Origin: JAWXBG01 sp044375415
GTDB lineage: Bacteria; Bacteroidota; Bacteroidia; Flavobacteriales_D; Sanyastnellaceae
NCBI GenBank assembly: GCA_044375415.1
Contig: JBILMS010000005.1
Coordinates: 1 to 64,000 of the forward strand
Direction: 5' to 3'
Length of the DNA stretch: 64,000 nucleotides
The position numbers and the translations under genes are program-made. The notes under the pieces were generated by a model. The model was given only the letters and a program-made list of their open reading frames with translations, did not search any database and was not told the origin of the DNA. The first letter of the stretch is position 1. The number at the start of each line of letters is the position of its first letter. Shown piece after piece: positions 26,014 to 32,831 of this stretch.

Positions 26014-28083
26014 ATGAAAAAGACAATCATATATGTTTCCGTTTTTGCAGCTTTATTGTTAGCTGCATGCGGCACTGTTCAGCAAATCGATCGTTCGAAG
26101 GTTCCGGCAGCCGGACCTGCCCCTGCCATTCGCATCGGTGAATACCAAACGTTTCAACTTGAAAATGGTCTGAAATTGATCGTAGTTGAGAACCACAAAT
26201 TGCCACGTGTTTCCTACCAAATTAGCTTGGATATCGATCCGGTTTTGGAAGGTGAAAAAACGGGCTACGTTTCAATGGCCGGTGATTTGATGCGAACCGG
26301 TACTGCTACAAAAAGCAAGTCGCAAATTGATGAAACCGTAGATTTCATCGGTGCGGATTTGAGTACTTCTTCGAGAGGTGTGAGCGGATCTTGTTTGAAA
26401 AAACATGGGGCCACATTACTTGAAGTGATGAGCGATGTGCTACTCAACCCATCTTTTCCTGAAGATGAACTTGAAAAACTTCGCAAACAAACGATATCGG
26501 GTTTGGCAAGTGAAAAGACTGATCCCAACGCCATTTCAGGACGAATTGCGAGTTTATCGAACTACGGAAAATCACATCCATACGGAGAGTATCAAACTGA
26601 AAAATCTATTGAAGCAATTCAGCGCGACGATCTAGTGAAATATTATTCTACCTATTTTAAACCTAACGTTGCCTACCTCGTTGTTGTAGGAGATATTACT
26701 CCTGAGGAAGCCAAATTGCAAGCTGAACAATATTTTGGCAAGTGGAAAAAGGGAAATGTAAATGACATCAAATATAAATTGCCCGCTCCTCCGGCCGGCA
26801 ACGAAGTGGTTTTTGTTCCGATGCCCGGAGCAGTTCAAAGCGTTATTGATATCACCTACCCTATCGATCTAAAACCCGGCACTCAAGAAGCTATTGTAGC
26901 AAGTGTATTAAACAATGTGCTTGGTGGAAGTGGTTTCCAAGCTCGATTGATGCAAAATCTGCGCGAAGACAAAGCATATACATACGGTGCTTATTCTTCT
27001 ATCAGCCCTGATGAAATAGTAGGGGCTTTTTCTGCCGGTGCCAGTGTTAGAAACGAAGTAACGGACAGTGCCATCACCGAATTCCTATTCGAGATGGATC
27101 GTTTGACAAAAGAACCTATTCCGGATACAACACTTACGGTTATCAAAAACATCATGACCGGTAGCTTCGCGCGATCACTCGAACGTCCGCAGACCATCGC
27201 CAATTTTGCTTTGAATATTGAAAAGTACAAATTGCCCAAAGACTACTACGAAACGTATCTACAAAAATTGAATATGGTTACTTCTGCTGATCTTTTGTTG
27301 GCAGCACAGAAATATATTAAAGCATCAAATGCATACATCACTGTTGTTGGAAACAAAGATGTGGCAAAGAGCCTGGAGAAATTCTCGGCAACGGCTAAAG
27401 TGAACATGTTGAATCCGGACGGAACTGTTTTCTCAGATTTGAAAGCTGCTCCGGATGGTTATACCGCCAACACTGTGCTTGAGAAATACATTCAAGCTAT
27501 TGGTGGACTTGAAAAAATCAACAAAATCAATTCCTTTGAGCAGGAAGGAAAAATGAATATGGGGCCTATGGCACTCGAGATGAAGATCAAAGGAAAAGAT
27601 GGCGGCAAACTCAATATGAGTGTTCTGATGGGAGGAAATCCAGTGATGAAAACCATTTGTAATGGCAAAAAAGCATGCATGGAAGCAATGGGTCAAAAGA
27701 CCTATCCGGAGGGCAACGAATTGACTCAACTCCGCATGCAATCCGATATGAAAGCCGAAATGCACTATCAGGACTACGGAATTACTCCGGTGTTAAAAGG
27801 TATTGCAAACCTCGATGGAAAGGAGTATTTCGTTGTCGAATTAAAAGATGCTGAAGGTGGCATGGTTAGTACAGATTATTTCGATGTTGCGACAGGTCTT
27901 CGCTATAAAACGGTAGTGGAAGAAGAAGGTACTTTAGCGGAAAGCGTTATTAAAGAATACGCCGAATTCGAAGGAATAAAGCTACCGTCGCTCGTTTCAT
28001 TGCAAAATGGTTCTATGGAAATAGTAACTACCAAAGTGACTTGGAATGTTAAAATTGATGATAAAGAGTTTGTAGTAGAATAA
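26014..28083 (+). CDS. M16 family peptidase-like lipoprotein lacking the zinc site, with extra C-terminal domain
   Basis: 689 aa. Lipoprotein signal MKKTIIYVSVFAALLLAAC with Cys19. Residues about 40-450 are two M16 domains, but where HxxEH should lie the sequence reads GYVSMAGDLMRTG, so it cannot bind zinc. The substrate-binding R/Y region is present (ARLMQNLREDKAYTYGAY). From about residue 490 there is an added domain (VLEKYIQAIGGLEKINKINS, then beta-rich repeats ending YFDVATGLRYKTV and ITKVTW-like strands) that resembles the lipoprotein-carrier (LolA/LolB-like) fold. It probably pairs with the 24667 product and anchors it to a membrane. A terminator follows. Confidence 0.88.
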   Translation: MKKTIIYVSVFAALLLAACGTVQQIDRSKVPAAGPAPAIRIGEYQTFQLENGLKLIVVENHKLPRVSYQISLDIDPVLEGEKTGYVSMAGDLMRTGTATKSKSQIDETVDFIGADLSTSSRGVSGSCLKKHGATLLEVMSDVLLNPSFPEDELEKLRKQTISGLASEKTDPNAISGRIASLSNYGKSHPYGEYQTEKSIEAIQRDDLVKYYSTYFKPNVAYLVVVGDITPEEAKLQAEQYFGKWKKGNVNDIKYKLPAPPAGNEVVFVPMPGAVQSVIDITYPIDLKPGTQEAIVASVLNNVLGGSGFQARLMQNLREDKAYTYGAYSSISPDEIVGAFSAGASVRNEVTDSAITEFLFEMDRLTKEPIPDTTLTVIKNIMTGSFARSLERPQTIANFALNIEKYKLPKDYYETYLQKLNMVTSADLLLAAQKYIKASNAYITVVGNKDVAKSLEKFSATAKVNMLNPDGTVFSDLKAAPDGYTANTVLEKYIQAIGGLEKINKINSFEQEGKMNMGPMALEMKIKGKDGGKLNMSVLMGGNPVMKTICNGKKACMEAMGQKTYPEGNELTQLRMQSDMKAEMHYQDYGITPVLKGIANLDGKEYFVVELKDAEGGMVSTDYFDVATGLRYKTVVEEEGTLAESVIKEYAEFEGIKLPSLVSLQNGSMEIVTTKVTWNVKIDDKEFVVE

Positions 28084-28103
28084 AAAATCTTTCTCTTCTT
28101 TGT

Positions 28104-28137
28104 GGGGTGAATCGACAAAGGTTCACCCCTTTTTTTT
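28104..28137 (+). terminator. Rho-independent terminator after the M16 pair
   Basis: GGGGTGAA (28104-28111) pairs with TTCACCCC (28122-28129) over a 10-base loop, followed by eight T. Confidence 0.92.
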
Positions 28138-28142
28138 ATCTG

Positions 28143-28856
28143 ATGAAACAAATTACACTCCTAAGTATTCTCCTGATTAGTCTGAGCTCCTCAGGTCAAA
28201 AGTTCAATACAGATACCATTGCTCCCATGAAAGGATACTTGGGTTTTCATTTTGGCTTTAACTACTCGAACCTTCAAGTAGATGCCGGACCCTTTGTGTT
28301 TTCTGATTCTCTTGCTCCGGGGTCGTTGAAGGCCGTTAATGGCGTAGGATTCGCCGGTGGTGCCTTTTATGAAGGTCGAATTCTAATGAAAAACGGATTC
28401 TCACTCACTTCTTGGCGAATCGGTTTTCAATTTGAATTAAATACAGCTTTTCTCGAATACGACACCCGTAGAAAAAACAAAGAAGAGTATGACATACACC
28501 CGGTATGTGTGGAACTACCTGTACAATTTGCATATTACCGCAAACCAATCAGCCAGGATATACCTCTTGAATTGAATTCTGCCAAAGCAAGTTCATTTGC
28601 ACCAATGATTTCTATTCGTCCCGGAATTCCCTTGGGATTTGCCAACTCAACTCACCCCGAAATGAACAACTTTTTCCTTTTTGGAGAAGTGGGGGTCGAA
28701 CGCAGTTTACGCCTCAAGTCTACGATTATGACCGTTCAGCTTTCCTATGCCCGCGACTTGATTTCGAGGTTAAAAGGCGGTAGCAACGATAGTTACAATA
28801 CTCCTATTAATTCTATGCAAAAAGACCTGATTAATTTCACCCTTTTATTCAGGTGA
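28143..28856 (+). CDS. Outer-membrane beta-barrel protein, PorT-like
   Basis: 237 aa from ATG 28143, right after the terminator; the extended frame from 28107 would start inside the hairpin. Signal peptide MKQITLLSILLISLSSSGQ. The rest alternates strands and loops (YLGFHFGFNYSNLQV, WRIGFQFELNTAFLEY, VCVELPVQFAYYRK, MISIRPGIPLGFA, MTVQLSYARDLIS) and ends in a C-terminal FTLLFR strand. The size and the glycine-rich first strand resemble the PorT family, which in T9SS organisms contributes to secretion, but the match is loose and a general small barrel is equally possible. No promoter evident; it may depend on read-through. Confidence 0.75.
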   Translation: MKQITLLSILLISLSSSGQKFNTDTIAPMKGYLGFHFGFNYSNLQVDAGPFVFSDSLAPGSLKAVNGVGFAGGAFYEGRILMKNGFSLTSWRIGFQFELNTAFLEYDTRRKNKEEYDIHPVCVELPVQFAYYRKPISQDIPLELNSAKASSFAPMISIRPGIPLGFANSTHPEMNNFFLFGEVGVERSLRLKSTIMTVQLSYARDLISRLKGGSNDSYNTPINSMQKDLINFTLLFR

Positions 28857-28871
28857 ATCGCATTGTTCCTT

Positions 28872-29110
28872 GCAGGTTCGAGGCACATAGATAAAATCGA
28901 ACCGAGAGTGCGGAACAAACCGTCGGAAAGCCTCACCCCTAACCCCTCTCCAGAGGAGAGGGGGACGTTCACGTTGAATGAAATCATAAGTTTTTAAAAA
29001 ATCGTGGCTTTAAAAAACGTTTACTTTTCAGTTTGCAGAATCGGTTCCCTCTCCTCGTCCTCCTGAGCCTGTCGAAGGATGGATAGGGCGGAGGGTGAGG
29101 CCTTCGGCGA
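28872..29110. repeat. Dispersed intergenic repeat, copy 2
   Basis: Same orientation and block order as copy 1 at 11845-12115. It carries an extra insert TCCTGAGCCTGTCGAAGGAT at about 29062-29081, itself a short repeat of a type often seen in Bacteroidota intergenic DNA. Confidence 0.8.
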
Positions 29111-29212
29111 TAAATGTACTTGATATATATAATTCATTTTCAATCAAACCCAAGCACCAACATGTTATTTGCATAAAGACAAGCTCAAATGTTCAAAACT
29201 ATATACGAGGAT

Positions 29213-29220
29213 TATCTTTC
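29213..29220 (+). promoter_or_regulatory. Candidate -7 box TATCTTTC for the FtsE-like gene
   Basis: One mismatch (last base) to TAnnTTTG, 46 bases before ATG 29267. Confidence 0.35.
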
Positions 29221-29266
29221 CTTCGTTAGTGAAAGGTAATTTAGGCCAATCATTCAGCAAAACCGC

Positions 29267-29965
29267 ATGAGCGAAGCAGTAATACAACTAGAAAATGTTC
29301 GCATCGATCAGGAAGACAATATTGTTCTCCGCGATGTGAATTTACATGTAAACAATGGCGAATTTGTCTACCTCATTGGTCGCACAGGTTCTGGAAAAAG
29401 TAGTTTGCTGAAAACTTTATATGCCGATCTACCTTTAAAATCGGGAAAAGGTATGTGTTGCGGATACGACCTATCTACGATCAAACGCCGACAAATTCCC
29501 TACTTACGAAGAAAACTTGGAATCGTTTTTCAGGACTTCGAATTGCTTACTGATCGAACTACCGACGAAAATTTGGAGTTCGTTTTACGAGCCACCGGCT
29601 GGAGCGATAAAAAAGCGATTTCAAATCGCATTCAAAGTGTACTTGAACTTGTGAATCTGGAGGGAAAGGGATTTAAAAAGCCACATGAATTATCGGGTGG
29701 TGAACAACAGCGAGTTGCTATTGCACGTGCTTTGCTGAATACACCGCAACTGATTTTAGCTGATGAACCTACAGGAAATTTAGATCCGCAAACATCGGTT
29801 GAGATATTAAATTTATTGTTGGCCATTTCACATAGCGGCACCGCGGTTTTAATGGCCTCACACGACTATGATACCATGCGGAAATTTAAGTCGCGCGTGA
29901 TCATGTGTTCAGATGGACGACTGAGTGAACGCGAAACAATAACACATCTGGCCGACGCAGACTGA
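29267..29965 (+). CDS. ABC transporter ATP-binding protein, FtsE-like
   Basis: 232 aa single ATPase domain. Walker A GRTGSGKSS at residues 38-46, Q-loop VFQDFELLTDRT, signature LSGGEQQRVAIARAL, Walker B LILADEPTGNLD and H-loop ASHDY. The FELLTDRTTDENLEFVLRATGW-type region and overall length match FtsE, the cytoplasmic ATPase that with FtsX activates cell-wall hydrolases at division. No ftsX lies next to it here; the next gene is a glycosyltransferase 10 bases on. It could also serve another MacB/LolD-type permease. Confidence 0.85.
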   Translation: MSEAVIQLENVRIDQEDNIVLRDVNLHVNNGEFVYLIGRTGSGKSSLLKTLYADLPLKSGKGMCCGYDLSTIKRRQIPYLRRKLGIVFQDFELLTDRTTDENLEFVLRATGWSDKKAISNRIQSVLELVNLEGKGFKKPHELSGGEQQRVAIARALLNTPQLILADEPTGNLDPQTSVEILNLLLAISHSGTAVLMASHDYDTMRKFKSRVIMCSDGRLSERETITHLADAD

Positions 29966-29975
29966 TCATCCTGCT

Positions 29976-30737
29976 ATGGATAAAATCAGTGTTATCATAC
30001 CTTGTTTTAATGCCCGGAACACGTTGCAAAGGGCCATTCAAAGCGTACAAAATCAATCCTATGACTCGATAGAATTGATCCTCATTGATGGTAAATCTAC
30101 AGATGGTTCCGTTGATCTGATCAATACACTTGAAAATAGACCTGACTATTTTATCAGTGAACAAGACCTTGGTGTTTACGACGCCATTAATAAAGGTCTT
30201 GATAAGGCTACAGGAGAGTGGATATATGTTTTAGGGGCAGATGATGCCATACTCAACAAAAATATTTTCGCAGAAATGATGAACCTCGTTGCCGAAAATT
30301 CTGACATCGTATTTGGGTATGTGGAAAATGAAAGTCCGGCCAATACTTTTGTTCCACTCTTACACAAAAGTGAATTTGGAAAAAAACTACTTTGGAAAAA
30401 CACACTTCATCAACAATCCGTTTTATATCGCAGATCGTTGTTTACTGATTTTCGATTTAATTCCTTGTATAAAATTCTAGCCGATTACGATTTCCACTTG
30501 TTTTTACTCCGGCAAAAAACACAAGGACAATTTATATCTACCATCGTCGCTAAATGTGGATCGGAGGGACTTTCCAAACGATTTACAATTTCACTCTATA
30601 AAGAAGAGCTCACCATTAAAAGAAAGCGACTGGATATTTTTTATTATTTACTCAACATTCCATGGGTGATGTTAAAATATCTTGGAAAGAAGGCGGGTAG
30701 ATGGAAGTTGAATCTATTCGCTTTGGGCAAAAAGTAA
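29976..30737 (+). CDS. Family 2 glycosyltransferase
   Basis: 253 aa with a GT-A fold. MDKISVIIPCFNARNTLQRAIQSVQNQSYDSIELILIDGKSTDGSVDLI is the standard GT2 start, followed by ISEQDLGVYDAINKGLDKATGEWIYVLGADDAI, where the ADD plays the DxD nucleotide-sugar/metal role. Closest in style to WcaA/PglI-like transferases acting at the inner membrane in surface glycan assembly. It is probably co-transcribed with the FtsE-like gene (10-base gap). Its 3' end overlaps the convergent GT4 gene by 24 bases. Confidence 0.9.
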   Translation: MDKISVIIPCFNARNTLQRAIQSVQNQSYDSIELILIDGKSTDGSVDLINTLENRPDYFISEQDLGVYDAINKGLDKATGEWIYVLGADDAILNKNIFAEMMNLVAENSDIVFGYVENESPANTFVPLLHKSEFGKKLLWKNTLHQQSVLYRRSLFTDFRFNSLYKILADYDFHLFLLRQKTQGQFISTIVAKCGSEGLSKRFTISLYKEELTIKRKRLDIFYYLLNIPWVMLKYLGKKAGRWKLNLFALGKK

Positions 30738-31838
30738 ACCCTTATAAATTTCAACGATGGTTTTCTCTTCGTTCTGCCAATTGTTCTCTAAGGCCGACAA
30801 CCGGAGATTTTCTTTCCATACGTTTCTTTTTTCCGACACCAAGGCTTCAGAAATGCATTGAGCAATGTGCTTGGGTTCATGCGAATCGATGAACATTCCC
30901 ACCTCATATTGTTTCATCAAACGTTCCAATTCGGGAAGTCGAGAAATGAGAACGGGGATTCCGGCATGTATGTAATCAAATATTTTATTGGGAAGACTGT
31001 ACTTATAATTGAGGTGAACCGGTTTATCCAAGGACAGACCCAAAGAGGCCATGGAAGTATATTTTCTAAGTTCGGGAAAAGGTAATTTTCCCATAATCCA
31101 AACCCTCGATTCCAATTGTTCTTCTTTTACAATACTCTTCAACCGATCCATTTCTCTGCCGGAACCGATAATTAATAGAAGAGCATTTTCCACCCACTTC
31201 ATGGCCATAACAGCTTCCGCCGCACCGCGATCGGGATCAATATAGGCACCCTGTAATATAATGATTTTTTTGTTAGCCGGCAAATTGAGCTCCGAAGTAT
31301 CTGATATTGCTGCTGTAGGCATAAGCGCCGGAACGTTTTTAACGACGCTTACATCCACTTTGTATTTCTCTCGATAAAACCCGGCGATCGATTCGTTGAC
31401 CGTATAAACTCGTTTCAATTTTGGGAATATCCACTTCTCAATTTTCTCCCAAATGCGTTTTACATTTTCTCTACCTGTTAGACCTTCTGCTTCGGTAAAA
31501 TACTCGTGACTATCGTATACGATTTCTTTCGATCTCAATATCCCTATCAAAAAAGCGGGAAGTAAGGTATCCAGATCATTGGCTAAAATAATGTCGGTCT
31601 TTTTGAACAGAAGATGAAAAAATAAAGCTACGTTGAGGCCGGCATAAAATAAAACACCTTTAGAGAAAGGAAGTCGGACACGGTGGTAATGAAAAGGACT
31701 TTCGAATGGACGGCTCTCGGGCATCATCCTACCGAGCAAATGAATTTCGAAACCCATAGAAGAAAGCGTGGTGCATACTTTGCGTACACGCTGGTCAAAT
31801 TCAAGATCGTTGGACACCAAAACGGTTATCCGCTTCAT
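30714..31838 (-). CDS. Family 4-type glycosyltransferase
   Basis: 374 aa with a GT-B fold. The N-terminal half starts MKRITVLVSNDLEFDQRVRKVCTTLSSMGFEIHLLGR and has DIILANDLDTLLPAFL and IVYDSHEYFTEAEGLTGRE, the acceptor-site hallmark of this GT4 branch. The C-terminal half has IIILQGAYIDPDRGAAEAV, LLIIGSGREMDRLK and KPVHLNYKYSLPNKIFDYIHAGIPVL, the nucleotide-sugar site. Cytoplasmic or membrane-peripheral, in surface polysaccharide synthesis. The start overlaps the exonuclease stop by 4 bases (ATGA), so they are translationally coupled. Convergent overlap with the GT2 gene. Confidence 0.9.
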   Translation of the reverse strand: MKRITVLVSNDLEFDQRVRKVCTTLSSMGFEIHLLGRMMPESRPFESPFHYHRVRLPFSKGVLFYAGLNVALFFHLLFKKTDIILANDLDTLLPAFLIGILRSKEIVYDSHEYFTEAEGLTGRENVKRIWEKIEKWIFPKLKRVYTVNESIAGFYREKYKVDVSVVKNVPALMPTAAISDTSELNLPANKKIIILQGAYIDPDRGAAEAVMAMKWVENALLLIIGSGREMDRLKSIVKEEQLESRVWIMGKLPFPELRKYTSMASLGLSLDKPVHLNYKYSLPNKIFDYIHAGIPVLISRLPELERLMKQYEVGMFIDSHEPKHIAQCISEALVSEKRNVWKENLRLSALENNWQNEEKTIVEIYKGLLFAQSE

Positions 31839-32665
31839 GATATAGGCATTGAATTTCTAATTTCTAGCAAAACCTTTTTGGTATATAAAGGAAAGTCCGC
31901 TTGCATAAGCCAACCAAAGTATCCCTGATCTTTTTGCAAGACCTCAACGACACTCATCCCCTTATATTTTCCGAAATTAAAAACGGCAATATTTTCATCA
32001 TTGTACACCATGTGACCCGCCAGATCCACTTTCTTGCGACGTTCGCTGGTGGCATGAATATGTTTCATGTCATTTACAACCGGAACTGTTTTGTTGCCAT
32101 GGTTGTCCTGAATTTCTTTTCCTTCGTAACGTTCCATCATCGATTGAAACACCTCGAAGGTTGCCATCGCATCGGGCAATGCCTCGTGTGCATCGTCCAA
32201 CGATTTGTCGCAGTAAAAACGATATGCTGCTTTTAGATTTCTCGGTTCCATTAGGTGGAATAAAACTTGAACATCGATAAGGTTTCTGCCTTCAATGCTG
32301 AAATCAATCCCTGCTCTTAAAAACTCTTCAGCCAGAAGTGGAATGTCGAATTTATTTGAGTTGAATCCTCCCAAGTCACAATCGAACATAAACTTAAAAA
32401 GCTTGGGTGCTATGTCTTTGAAAAGAGGTGCATCCACAACGTCTTTGTCCCAAATACCGTGCACCATAGAAGCTTCTTTCGGAATCGGCATTCCGGGATT
32501 AATTAAGAATCTACCCTCCCCTGCTGCTTTGTTTGGTTTCGTTTGAAACGTTCCATCTGGCAACACTTTAACTATAGCCAATTCTACAATGCGATCGCGA
32601 CCTACATCAGTTCCGGTTGTTTCAAGATCAAAAAAGGCGAGTGGACGTTCGAGGTTGAGTTTCAT
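31835..32665 (-). CDS. 3'-5' exonuclease, DnaQ-like (DEDDh)
   Basis: 276 aa. The exonuclease I motif FFDLETTGTDVGRDRIVELA carries D13 and E15; the second motif is GGFNSNKFDIPLLAEEFLR with its Asp, and the third HEALPDAMATFEVF provides the His and Asp of DEDDh. The C-terminal ~80 residues (FNFGKYKGMSVVEVLQKDQGYFGWLMQADFPLYTK, split) form the small DUF3820-like domain common in these stand-alone proteins. It likely trims single-stranded DNA or RNA 3' ends; not the polymerase III epsilon subunit by context. It is the first gene of a two-gene unit with the GT4 gene. Confidence 0.9.
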   Translation of the reverse strand: MKLNLERPLAFFDLETTGTDVGRDRIVELAIVKVLPDGTFQTKPNKAAGEGRFLINPGMPIPKEASMVHGIWDKDVVDAPLFKDIAPKLFKFMFDCDLGGFNSNKFDIPLLAEEFLRAGIDFSIEGRNLIDVQVLFHLMEPRNLKAAYRFYCDKSLDDAHEALPDAMATFEVFQSMMERYEGKEIQDNHGNKTVPVVNDMKHIHATSERRKKVDLAGHMVYNDENIAVFNFGKYKGMSVVEVLQKDQGYFGWLMQADFPLYTKKVLLEIRNSMPIS

Positions 32666-32727
32666 CTTTTTTTTTAAGCTCTGTAAAATATTTCTAAAAC
32701 AATGCGGTTATAGCTGCACAGTAGCAG

Positions 32728-32751
32728 GTTGTTTGTCTACGGACAGGCAAC
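32728..32751. other. Stable hairpin with UACG tetraloop (plus-strand sense)
   Basis: A 10-bp stem (two G-U pairs) closed by C-UACG-G when read as plus-strand RNA, a very stable UNCG-type loop. It sits between the exonuclease and the PorE-like gene. No function assigned. Confidence 0.5.
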
Positions 32752-32760
32752 ACAAGTAGC

Positions 32761-32803
32761 AAAAGAAACCCCCGGAAGTAGCATCCGAGGGGTTTCGCTT
32801 TTT
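32761..32803 (-). terminator. Terminator hairpin after the PorE-like gene, possibly bidirectional
   Basis: GAAACCCC (32765-32772) pairs with GGGGTTTC (32789-32796); an inner CGGA/TCCG stem extends it with one bulge. The minus strand exits into TTTT, the plus strand into GCTTTTT. It lies 29 bases past the stop at 32832. Confidence 0.8.
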
Positions 32804-32831
32804 GGGCCAAATTAGCCGTATGTTTTTATAC

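Larger units (their letters stand above)
28857..29266. other. Gene-free stretch with dispersed repeat and possible ftsE promoter
   Basis: 410 bases without a credible gene. It contains repeat copy 2 (28872-29110), then AT-rich unique DNA and a TATCTTTC box (29213-29220) 46 bases before the FtsE-like gene. I see no RNA gene in it. Confidence 0.7.
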
